The notes under the pieces were generated by a model, which worked only from the letters and a program-made list of their open reading frames with translations, was not told the origin of the DNA and did not search any database. This document shows, one piece after another, positions 56,819-64,000 of a stretch of 64,000 nt of DNA. This DNA is from Lacipirellulaceae bacterium (GTDB lineage: Bacteria; Planctomycetota; Planctomycetia; Pirellulales; Lacipirellulaceae): the NCBI GenBank assembly GCA_040218535.1, contig JAVJRG010000006.1:1-64000 (forward strand). Direction: 5' to 3'. The position numbers were made by a program, and so were the translations under genes. Position 1 is the stretch's first letter. Each line of letters opens with the position of its first letter.

Positions 56819-56898
56819 TCGTAGGACGGCCACTCCTGGCCGTCGCTTGAACTCGCGTCGTATCAGTGCATTAACGGGCAGGAGTGCCCGTTCTACGA
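56819..56898. repeat. Imperfect inverted repeat
   Basis: The TCGTAGGACGGCCACTCCTG arm (56819-56843) and the ACGGGCAGGAGTGCCCGTTC arm (56874-56898) pair with a few mismatches. It lies between the bL37-like and TraB-like genes. Confidence 0.65.
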
Positions 56899-56914
56899 TT
56901 TGGCTTGGCGAGCC

Positions 56915-57970
56915 TCACTTCTCGCGTAAGTCCCAGGTATCGACCCACTCGACGCTCACTGGCACAAGTTTGAAACGCTTCTCGAGCCGCTCGTGCATGT
57001 CAGGATAGTGGCCTGCACCGTAGAAAATCGCAAGCTTCTCCTTGCCAGCCGCGAGTTGAGTTTCGAGCACGTCGAGAGCCCGCTTGTTGCGTCCGCTGAT
57101 CAGCGTCGAACCGTCAGGGCCAGAAAGAACCGCCGTGATCGCCTCGACGTCGAGAAACTGCTTCGCGAGAGCCACTTTCAGTCCGCGAGCACGATCGTCC
57201 GACATGAAGGCCTTCACAATATCCACCTCAGCCTCAGATACCTGCAGTCCGGCGGGCAGGGCATTAGAGGCGATCTCGAGCAACTTACTCGTAAAGTCTC
57301 CTTCCCCCTTCTTGGCTTTCGCCTTCTGCTTCTTCACCCGCTGGGCTTCCGCCGCCTTGAGCATGTCCATGTACATCTTGAGCAAGCTCTCATCGCGGTC
57401 ACGCATTGTCTGCCACAGTTCCTCCGGCGAGAGGTCCGCGTGGATGAAGTTCTTCTTCGTGTAATCAATCTGCTCTAGTTGATGCTCAAGTTCCAGCAGG
57501 CTGCCCATACCGTTTTGTAGAGCGCCCAATGGATTGGTGTTTGAGGTGCCGCGTCCCTTGGGAACCTTCGTCCCTTTGTCCGCTACGAGTTCGTAGAGCA
57601 CGGCCTCGTATTTCTCGAAACGAGAGTTGAGTGTGTCGTAGTAAGCCTTGTCTCCGATATGAATAGCACTGACCAGATCGACATACCGCGAGGGAGTTCC
57701 GCCGCGGGTGACCCTGGCCTTCTCGGCCTCTGGCACGTAGCGGACGATCGCTGTCTGAAGTGCTAGCGGCTTACCCTGTTTGTCTTCATCGATTCGAAGC
57801 CACGTCGAACCCGGAGAATCGGCTTCGGCCTCGTTCGCTTGGTTTGCCTGCGGGCGTTCGAGCACTGCCGGCTGCGCTGTTGATTTCCTTGCCAAGACCG
57901 CGAACGAAAACGCGATAAGCAGCGCAGCACCGCGTGCTAGCAAGTTCGAAAAACGATTCGAAGCCATCAT
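56915..57970 (-). CDS. TraB/TIKI-like (ChaN-superfamily) exported protein
   Basis: A 351-aa protein with signal peptide LLIAFSFAVLARKSTAQ. The conserved motifs of TraB/GumN-type proteins are visible: VSAIHIGDKAYYDTL (His), YEAVLYELV (Glu), ISGRNKRALDVL (Arg-Asn) and IFYGAGHYPDMHERL (terminal His), which form a metal site in the TIKI proteases. A charged middle (KKQKAKAKKGEGDF) lies at about 215-225. It may be a metalloprotease or an envelope factor; substrate not known. Confidence 0.75.
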   Translation of the reverse strand: MMASNRFSNLLARGAALLIAFSFAVLARKSTAQPAVLERPQANQANEAEADSPGSTWLRIDEDKQGKPLALQTAIVRYVPEAEKARVTRGGTPSRYVDLVSAIHIGDKAYYDTLNSRFEKYEAVLYELVADKGTKVPKGRGTSNTNPLGALQNGMGSLLELEHQLEQIDYTKKNFIHADLSPEELWQTMRDRDESLLKMYMDMLKAAEAQRVKKQKAKAKKGEGDFTSKLLEIASNALPAGLQVSEAEVDIVKAFMSDDRARGLKVALAKQFLDVEAITAVLSGPDGSTLISGRNKRALDVLETQLAAGKEKLAIFYGAGHYPDMHERLEKRFKLVPVSVEWVDTWDLREK

Positions 57971-58284
57971 TAAAGGCCTTTGGGAGCAGTCAGAAACAGG
58001 GATTCGGGAACTTGGGGAAGTATACCGCTGGCAAAAGGCTGAAACAAATCACCACCCGCCGCTTGCGGATTAGCCCGGCTTGCAAGCGGAGGCCAACGCT
58101 AGCACCTCACGGCCAGAAAAACCGTTATTTCCGTTAGAGTTTACCACGTTTCCTCAACCGGTGCTTCCAGAGAGGACGATACTACCGGCACAGACGATCC
58201 TGTTCTCACTTGGAGGACGGGAGCTGACTAACGTTTCGCAGCCGGTTCCACCAGTTGCGTCCACGAGGGGAAGCTGAGAATCCT
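57971..58284. other. Divergent intergenic region with palindrome
   Basis: About 310 bp between the TraB-like and BBP7 genes, holding the promoters of both and a palindrome at 58059-58089 (CCGCTTGC/GCAAGCGG). No gene or RNA is supported. Confidence 0.45.
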
Positions 58285-59877
58285 ATGACTGCTCGAATGA
58301 CAAAGTTTACCGTTGCCTGCTTGTTGCTCCTGTGCGGAAGTGTTGCCCAGGCACAGGTGGAAGATCCGTTCTGCAATATCTGCTGCAACGACTTCGATTC
58401 GCAGTACTTCGCGCCGGTCGACTTCGACTTCGATTGTCGTCCTATTCGCAAGGACTGCGGGTTCTTCTTCAACTACGATCGCATCGCCTGGGTGACTACC
58501 GGAGAACGGCATCCGCTTGGACTGCAAGGTGGAACAGCCGCTGGATCGCTTAATGCTTTCCGAGTTTTCGACTCGGGAGGAATCATCGTGCTTTCTGATC
58601 CTACGGACCCCGATAGTGACGAAATCTTCGTCCCTGGCGACGAGTTTATCATCCCAGCTCCCCTACGCCCGAACGGAATCATGAATGCCGCACCGCGGGC
58701 AAGCGTCGGTTACGGCCATCGTTATGAAGGTGGATACTTTCACGGCAACGCTGGTTGGCTGGTGGGTGTCTTGGATGGTTTTGACAGCATCTCCGCCCAG
58801 AACTTTGGGTTCGGGTTCACTCCTCAAGACAATACGAACGGTGGTGCCTTGGGACTCCCGAGCGGTATCCCAAATAACCCCAATAACCAACTCCTAAGTC
58901 CTCTTGGGTCGGTACCCATCGCTTTTGAAGACCCGGGGCTGACCGTTGTTCTGCCTGGGGCTGCCCCAGGTGGTGGCCCTCTGACAACCACCATCCCCTT
59001 TATGTCGGGCTTCATTGATGTCCGCACTGGCGCGACCGGAGGAGTCCCCGGCGGCAGCCTTGAAGCCGATAGCAACGGAGATGGTGTCCTCGATGGTGAT
59101 GGACTCGCTGACGACATCGACCGCGACGGGCAATTCGGTCCAGATGGTCTCGAAGGTGGCGATCCGGGTGAGGTCCCCAACGTGATTGGTGGTGGTCTTC
59201 CGCACGACTTTGGCGACCTCGTGGAACTCCCAACATCTTGGCAGTCTATCCAAATCCGCAATCGCACGCGAATTGACGGTGTCGAGCTGATGCGAACCCA
59301 CGTGCTCGACAACCGCCATAAAATGGCCACAAAGCAGAATAGCTTCCTGCAAATGGGCTACGGTGTAAGGTTCTTCCAACTCGACGATAACTTTCGCGTC
59401 GATGGCCAGGGCGGGGTCTTGGGCGACAGCTTCTGGGACACCTCGATCGTCAACAACATCGTGGGACCGCAAATCGCCTTAGCCTATAAGAGCCAGCGGG
59501 GTCGCTTCCTGTTCGATTTCAATGGCCGTTTCATGTTTGGTTACAACATTCAGAACATGGATCAAACGGCAGCTCTTGGCGAAGACCTGATTCCTGGGCA
59601 GCACAATCATCCTTTGTATTTCCCACCTACGGTTTCCAACCACGGTCGTCAAGAAGAGGACTTCGCCCCATTGGTCGAAATCCGTGCTAATGCCAGCTAC
59701 CAAGTGACCAAGGCACTCGCTTTGAAGCTCGGATACACGGGCACCTTCGTTGACAACATCCGACGGGCTTCGCAGCACGTCCGCTACCGTCTACCGGATA
59801 TGGGCTTCCGCGACGACGCCGGAACGCAGAATATCTTCGTCAATGGCGTGAACGGTGGCTTCGAGGTCGTTTATTGA
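58285..59877 (+). CDS. BBP7-type outer membrane barrel protein
   Basis: A 530-aa exported protein starting at ATG 58285 with signal peptide FTVACLLLLCGSVAQAQ. A Cys-rich mature N-terminus (FCNICCNDF) leads to FNYDRIAWVTTGERHPLG and alternating beta-strand sequences resembling the planctomycete BBP7 outer-membrane barrel family. A calcium-loop-like acidic insertion (DSNGDGVLDGDGLADD) lies near 265. The protein ends with the aromatic Tyr of an outer-membrane barrel (GFEVVY). Likely a porin-like or structural protein of the outer membrane. Monocistronic. Confidence 0.75.
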   Translation: MTARMTKFTVACLLLLCGSVAQAQVEDPFCNICCNDFDSQYFAPVDFDFDCRPIRKDCGFFFNYDRIAWVTTGERHPLGLQGGTAAGSLNAFRVFDSGGIIVLSDPTDPDSDEIFVPGDEFIIPAPLRPNGIMNAAPRASVGYGHRYEGGYFHGNAGWLVGVLDGFDSISAQNFGFGFTPQDNTNGGALGLPSGIPNNPNNQLLSPLGSVPIAFEDPGLTVVLPGAAPGGGPLTTTIPFMSGFIDVRTGATGGVPGGSLEADSNGDGVLDGDGLADDIDRDGQFGPDGLEGGDPGEVPNVIGGGLPHDFGDLVELPTSWQSIQIRNRTRIDGVELMRTHVLDNRHKMATKQNSFLQMGYGVRFFQLDDNFRVDGQGGVLGDSFWDTSIVNNIVGPQIALAYKSQRGRFLFDFNGRFMFGYNIQNMDQTAALGEDLIPGQHNHPLYFPPTVSNHGRQEEDFAPLVEIRANASYQVTKALALKLGYTGTFVDNIRRASQHVRYRLPDMGFRDDAGTQNIFVNGVNGGFEVVY

Positions 59878-59913
59878 TTGCGGCCTGACAATCTAGTGAT
59901 TCTAATAGTTCCA

Positions 59914-59941
59914 GGCCTTGCCGGTTTCGCCGAGCAAGGCC
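59914..59941 (+). terminator. Hairpin after the BBP7 gene
   Basis: GGCCTTGC (59914-59921) and GCAAGGCC (59934-59941) are perfect 8-bp arms with a 12-nt loop, followed by TTGGAGCTTTTA. The stem covers the TTG at 59918, arguing against that codon as a start of the flippase. Confidence 0.55.
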
Positions 59942-60004
59942 TTGGAGCTTTTATGGGCCTTTAATTCATTCAATTACCAAGTCGCCGAGCCTGCGACACT
60001 TCTA

Positions 60005-61609
60005 ATGCCTTGCACTTCCGCAAGGACCAACGGCAAGAAATCGCGTCACGAGCGCCACGGCCAAAAAGAGCCTGACACTTTGAAACAACCGATCGACTAC
60101 TTCTCGAGCGACCAGCTTCGCAAAGACCTCAAGGGCAAAACGGTCCGCGGAGGTGTTGTTACCGGTGTGGCTCAGTGTGTACGAATCTTTGTTGGCTTCG
60201 CGACTATCCCGATTCTTGCCCGTTTACTCCAGGCAGAAGACTTTGGCTTAGTGGCGATGGTTGGTTTCTTTACCAACTTCGCCGCGATGTTCGTGGATGC
60301 GGGTCTGTCAGCCGCCACGATCCAGAGCAAGTCGTTGACAACACAGCAAGCGACAAACTTATTCTGGATATCTGCCTTGCTAGGAGCATGTGTTGCGGTG
60401 GCCAGCGCAATACTCGCACCCTTTGTTAGCTGGTTCTACGAAGAGCCCCGATTGACGTCCATTATGCTCGTTTTGTCGATTACTTTTCTGATAAGTGGGC
60501 TGAGCATACAACACCAAGCGATGCTCAAAAGAAGCATGGACTTTAGATCACTAGCCGTCTTGGATCTCGGATCCTTCATCGGTGCACAGATTATTGGCAT
60601 CTCCTGTGCAGCTATCTGGCGTGGCCAGCCATGGGACTACTGGGCTTTAGTTGTCATCCCCGTCGCAATGAGTTTGTTTCGCATGCTTGCCCTCTGGCGA
60701 TTCTGTCATTGGAGGCCAAGCTTTCCTGTCAAGAGGAGCGGAACGCGAAGCTTGGTGGTCTTCGGTGCCAATCTTACCGGCTTCAACTTCATGAATTATT
60801 TCGTAAGAAATGCAGACAACTTAATCATCGGAAAGTCATGGGGAGAAGAGCCACTAGGCTACTACGAACGGGCTTACAAACTATTTCTTTTGCCTACGAG
60901 AAGCATTAGCGTTCCGTTATCGGGCCTTATGGTCTCCACCTTAAGCCGACTCGTTGACGAACCAACCCGCTACAAGAACCTGTACGTAAACGTTGTCAGC
61001 AAACTATCTTTGGTAACGATGCCAATTGCTGCCTTTACGTTTGCCGTATCCGAGTCGATCGTTGATGCAGTGCTGGGCGACGGTTGGTCCGATGTCGCCC
61101 CAATACTTCGCGTATTATCACTGGTCGCGATCTCGCAATCGATCGGATCGACCCTAGGGTGGCTCCTGGTTTCTCAAGGCCGAACTGCCGATAGCCTGCG
61201 ATGGATTCTTTTTGCTGGGCCAATCATTGTTCTTAGCTTCTTAGTTGGCAATCGGTGGGGACCCTTAGGTGTCGCTATTGCCTATTCCGCGACTTCATGT
61301 CTAATCATTTTCCCCTGCAATGTGTGGTATACCTGCAGACGTGGACCAGTTCAGGCGAGAGACATCTACCGACTGTTTGCTGACCCTATTGTCGTCTCGA
61401 CTCTCGTCGCCCCATTGGCATGGTATTGCCAAGAACTTACTGCAGACCTAGAACCGGGTATGAGGCTGCTGGTGATTACTGGTTCCTGCCTGACTGCCGT
61501 CTCTGCGTTTGTCCTCATCTACCCGAGTACGCGCAAGAGCATACTCGATCTCTTGCAGCTATTTCGCGAATTGCGTGATGGAAAACTCAAGAAAACGACC
61601 GAGTTTTGA
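60005..61609 (+). CDS. Lipopolysaccharide/oligosaccharide flippase (Wzx-like)
   Basis: A 534-aa polytopic protein with about 12-14 hydrophobic helices of the MATE/MOP exporter superfamily. The start of the membrane part TVRGGVVTGVAQCVRIFVGFATI, then ILARLLQAEDFGLVAMVGFF, is typical of WzxC-like polysaccharide flippases, as is NLIIGKSWGEEPLGYYERAY. ATG 60005 is chosen because the longer frame starts inside the terminator stem at 59918; a TTG at 60080 is also possible. It would move lipid-linked oligosaccharide repeats across the inner membrane. The three genes downstream fit surface polysaccharide synthesis. Confidence 0.88.
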   Translation: MPCTSARTNGKKSRHERHGQKEPDTLKQPIDYFSSDQLRKDLKGKTVRGGVVTGVAQCVRIFVGFATIPILARLLQAEDFGLVAMVGFFTNFAAMFVDAGLSAATIQSKSLTTQQATNLFWISALLGACVAVASAILAPFVSWFYEEPRLTSIMLVLSITFLISGLSIQHQAMLKRSMDFRSLAVLDLGSFIGAQIIGISCAAIWRGQPWDYWALVVIPVAMSLFRMLALWRFCHWRPSFPVKRSGTRSLVVFGANLTGFNFMNYFVRNADNLIIGKSWGEEPLGYYERAYKLFLLPTRSISVPLSGLMVSTLSRLVDEPTRYKNLYVNVVSKLSLVTMPIAAFTFAVSESIVDAVLGDGWSDVAPILRVLSLVAISQSIGSTLGWLLVSQGRTADSLRWILFAGPIIVLSFLVGNRWGPLGVAIAYSATSCLIIFPCNVWYTCRRGPVQARDIYRLFADPIVVSTLVAPLAWYCQELTADLEPGMRLLVITGSCLTAVSAFVLIYPSTRKSILDLLQLFRELRDGKLKKTTEF

Positions 61610-61705
61610 TCCATTTGACTTGCCTATTCCTAGCCTCCTCGCAAGGAAGTCATCCCCTATCACGATCACGCATTACTCTCTCATCCCTCGCAAAGCCTAA
61701 ATCGA

Positions 61706-62632
61706 ATGAAACCAGTACGCGTCTTTGTCGTGGGTTGTCCCCGCAGCGGCACAACTTTGGTCCAGTCGCGGTTGTCGGCGCATGGCGGACTAAGCACTTT
61801 TCCGGAAACGCAGCTAATGCCACAACTTGTCGGTATGCAGCGACTGCGTGCTGGACTTGCAAAGTGCCGCTCGCCGAGGGAGAGTTTCGCAGATACGGTT
61901 ATAGGTCTTTTATCAAAATTCGGTTATGGACGCAGCACGAAGGCTGCTTATCAAAGGCGTCTACTGGAAATCGGCCAACACATCGACTCTCCCGAATTCC
62001 GCGAGTGGCAATTCCCGGCAACAAGAGCCATCGGACCAAGAATCGATTATGCTATTCGTCAGTTTGACGCGATCTCAAGACGGGAAGGGACACTTGGTTG
62101 GATCGAGAAGTCTCCTACTCACCTGCGGTATATCGATCTGATCCAGAAACACGTTCCAGATGCTCTTTTTGTCCATGTCATCCGTGATGGCAGGGCGACC
62201 GTTGCCTCAATTTGGGAGGCTGTTAAGAAAGACTATCATGCCTGGCGAGCTGCTTTTCCTACGATCGATTCGTGTGTGACGACTTGGAATAACGACTTGA
62301 ATCGCACGCTCCAGCAAGAAGCACACCCGCACCATCTGGTGCTGAATTATCACGAATTCTGCGAGCAGCCAGACAGCTATCTTGAAACTGTATGGCGTTG
62401 GCTCGGCTTGCCCGAAGCAAAAGTACTCGAAGCCCCAGTAAATAGCACTGGGCAAAGTGGAGCAACTCAAACGGTCTTGCCTTATGAGAAATGGAAAGCT
62501 TCGACAGAACAGAGCATCAAGGACTATGGGTTGGAGAAGTACATGAAACTTTTCTCTGAGGAAGAACAGGTGACGATCGCCAAGCAACTTACAAACAATG
62601 GTGATGTGAGTTCGTTAGGTAAGCTAGAATAA
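61706..62632 (+). CDS. Sulfotransferase family protein
   Basis: A 308-aa PAPS-dependent sulfotransferase. The 5'-phosphosulfate loop is VVGCPRSGTTLV (8-19), and the 3'-phosphate-binding region is HVIRDGRATVASIWE. It would sulfate a carbohydrate or similar surface molecule, which fits the flippase and methyltransferase beside it. Close to the flippase, 96 bp downstream on the same strand. Confidence 0.9.
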   Translation: MKPVRVFVVGCPRSGTTLVQSRLSAHGGLSTFPETQLMPQLVGMQRLRAGLAKCRSPRESFADTVIGLLSKFGYGRSTKAAYQRRLLEIGQHIDSPEFREWQFPATRAIGPRIDYAIRQFDAISRREGTLGWIEKSPTHLRYIDLIQKHVPDALFVHVIRDGRATVASIWEAVKKDYHAWRAAFPTIDSCVTTWNNDLNRTLQQEAHPHHLVLNYHEFCEQPDSYLETVWRWLGLPEAKVLEAPVNSTGQSGATQTVLPYEKWKASTEQSIKDYGLEKYMKLFSEEEQVTIAKQLTNNGDVSSLGKLE

Positions 62633-62782
62633 GAATAGTCAACACTGCTCGCGACTAGCTATTGCCGGCTGCCGTCTTTTTCAACGGTTAGAAGTACGGA
62701 AGCACCTATCCTAATAGCACTACTAGAAAGCAAGCAGAGTCTCGAAGAACTCCAGAATCGCAAATCAAAACAAGAGATCTCT

Positions 62783-63622
62783 ATGTCTACCTCCTGCCGT
62801 CTCTGCAAGAGTTCTACGGAACTGCAATTCAAAAAGACTATCCTGGGAAAGTATGAAATTGGGTTCTTCCGGTGCAATGAGTGCAGGTCGCTTCAAACGG
62901 AAACTCCTTACTGGCTTGACGAGTCCTACGGTGACAATCGCAGACACCTTGACGTCAATGCAGCATCCCGAGCGGTAGCCTGGCAACGTCTGCTGTTCAT
63001 GATCTATCGTGCATTCCAATTAGACTCCACTGCCAAATTACTCGACTGGGGTGCCGGAGACGGATTGCTTGTACGACTTCTCAGAGACGTCGGAATCGAC
63101 GCCTACTATCGCGATCCGCTGGCTACAAACAATTACGCCAACGGCTTTGAGGCAGACGGTGTTGAGGGCACGTTCGATGTGGTCACTGCTTTCGAGGTTT
63201 GGGAACACCTACCCAACCCAGCAGGAGAAATTGCGAATTCACTGTCTGAACAACCGAAACTCTACATCGCTTCTACAGAGATTTTCTCGGGACAGGATGA
63301 TTCCTGGCAATATCTTAACCTGATGACAGGGAGGCACGTATTCTTCTACTCCGAAGAAGCTGTTCGATTTATTGCCGAATCTCACGGTTACGCTTACAAG
63401 ATCGCTGCTGGCAAACGCATCATGCTCTATAAACCAGAATTCACTGACCGTCAGGTTTCACGAGCTACGCGATTGCTCTCGAAAGGAAATTCACGCCTTC
63501 AGCAGGCATATTTCTCAATACTCAAGAAGCGCTCGCTTGCTCTAGCTGACAGAAGAAAAATGAACACGCTCGTGCAACAAGCCATTGAGCAAGCCAACGC
63601 TAGTCGCGAGGGAGCGCACTGA
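62783..63622 (+). CDS. Class I SAM-dependent methyltransferase with Cys-rich N-terminus
   Basis: A 279-aa enzyme. The first 40 residues carry a CRLCKSS and RCNECRSL zinc-ribbon-like pair, typical of sugar C- or O-methyltransferases. The SAM region LLDWGAGDGLLVRLLRDVGID and FDVVTAFEVWEHLPNP follow as in Methyltransf_23. It probably methylates a nucleotide sugar or nascent polysaccharide. Same strand as the flippase and sulfotransferase, but 150 bp downstream. Confidence 0.85.
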   Translation: MSTSCRLCKSSTELQFKKTILGKYEIGFFRCNECRSLQTETPYWLDESYGDNRRHLDVNAASRAVAWQRLLFMIYRAFQLDSTAKLLDWGAGDGLLVRLLRDVGIDAYYRDPLATNNYANGFEADGVEGTFDVVTAFEVWEHLPNPAGEIANSLSEQPKLYIASTEIFSGQDDSWQYLNLMTGRHVFFYSEEAVRFIAESHGYAYKIAAGKRIMLYKPEFTDRQVSRATRLLSKGNSRLQQAYFSILKKRSLALADRRKMNTLVQQAIEQANASREGAH

Positions 63623-63697
63623 TCCTGGAGCCTGGATTGTCCTGTGGACGCCATACTTTGCAGCCGTGGGTTCTTCCGTCCGACGGTGCGAAATCGG

Positions 63698-64000
63698 TCA
63701 GGTGTTTGGGATTGGAGACGAGCGGTAAAGGGCTGCCGTCTTTTGCCCAATAGCTTCCCATCCTAGCGAATCTCTTGCGTAGCGATAGTTGCTCTCGCCA
63801 ATCGCAGCTAAGTCCTCAGAATGGTCAATCGCATACTGCAACTTCTGTCCTAAATCATCTGGCAGGTCGCTTTGGTAGACTAACTCTGGTTGTGTCTGAA
63901 GGGTTTCAGGCAGGCAGCCTAGCGACGGCACGATGCAAGGTAAACCATTAGAAATAGCTAAAATCACACTGCCCGACGTCAAAACCTCTGTGAACGGAGC
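63698..64000 (-). CDS. C-terminal part of a glycosyltransferase (family 4-like), partial
   Basis: Runs off the right edge on the minus strand, so only the C-terminal about 100 residues are present. The frame reads PFTEVLTSGSVILAISNGLPCIVPSLGCLPET, the sugar-nucleotide-binding motif of GT-B glycosyltransferases (GT4). It ends LGWEAIGQKTAALYR. It probably adds a sugar to the polysaccharide made by this cluster. Convergent with the methyltransferase gene. Confidence 0.75.
   Translation of the reverse strand, partial: APFTEVLTSGSVILAISNGLPCIVPSLGCLPETLQTQPELVYQSDLPDDLGQKLQYAIDHSEDLAAIGESNYRYARDSLGWEAIGQKTAALYRSSPIPNT

Noticed and set aside
59918-60004. TTG 59918 as flippase start
   Set aside because: It lies in the terminator hairpin of the BBP7 gene and encodes unrelated residues.

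Overview
The window looks like chromosomal DNA of a planctomycete, most likely a Pirellulales/Lacipirellulaceae-type bacterium. The indications are a DUF1559 prepilin-like protein ending in an H-X9-DG motif, a BBP7-type barrel protein, a PVC-type cytochrome with a CxxCH site, about ten proteins with PEP-CTERM sorting tails (several also carrying dockerin-like calcium loops), and a 23S-5S rRNA unit with no 16S gene in front of it. The taxonomic call is an inference from gene content; no 16S gene is present to test it.

Layout. 1-26.1 kb is a large polysaccharide-degradation region. It holds a GH128-like glucanase (5' end outside or disrupted), two PL6-type lyases, a pectate-lyase-fold protein, a PL38/PF05426-type lyase, a sugar isomerase/epimerase-like protein, an SDR, two Nramp-fold transporters that lack the metal-binding motifs, a XylR-like regulator, a Gfo/Idh/MocA oxidoreductase and an enolase-superfamily enzyme. 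Two further PEP-CTERM proteins and a DUF1559/lipoprotein trio sit among them. The targets (beta-1,3-glucan plus uronate polymers such as alginate) fit brown-algal material: secreted, surface-anchored lyases release unsaturated uronates, the transporters may import them, and the SDR, isomerase and dehydratase-like enzymes would feed them into central metabolism under the XylR-like regulator.

26.1-29.4 kb holds a small PEP-CTERM protein, a diguanylate cyclase with a second degenerate GGDEF domain and a small membrane protein. 29.6-33.2 kb is a free-standing 23S-5S operon with its own promoter, a boxA-like leader, a 27-nt processing stem around the 23S and a terminator. 33.4-39.0 kb is a run of PEP-CTERM proteins. 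The first has a (TCCAG)6 repeat between a good ribosome-binding site/ATG and its signal peptide, and the repeat number leaves it out of frame, which suggests phase variation. The second is a headless PEP-CTERM fragment fused to a broken antitoxin gene.

39-58 kb is mostly single-gene housekeeping and envelope functions: a CelD-like acetyltransferase, a zinc alcohol dehydrogenase, a PQQ-propeller protein, a retropepsin-like protease, a MORN protein, a T5orf172/zinc-ribbon membrane protein, a CFA-synthase-like methyltransferase, a PVC cytochrome, purF, trmB, a FabZ-like dehydratase, a TraB-like protein, and a 32-codon gene resembling ribosomal protein bL37. Gaps between these genes hold many long palindromic elements. 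58-64 kb holds a BBP7 barrel protein and the start of a surface-polysaccharide cluster (flippase, sulfotransferase, methyltransferase, partial glycosyltransferase).
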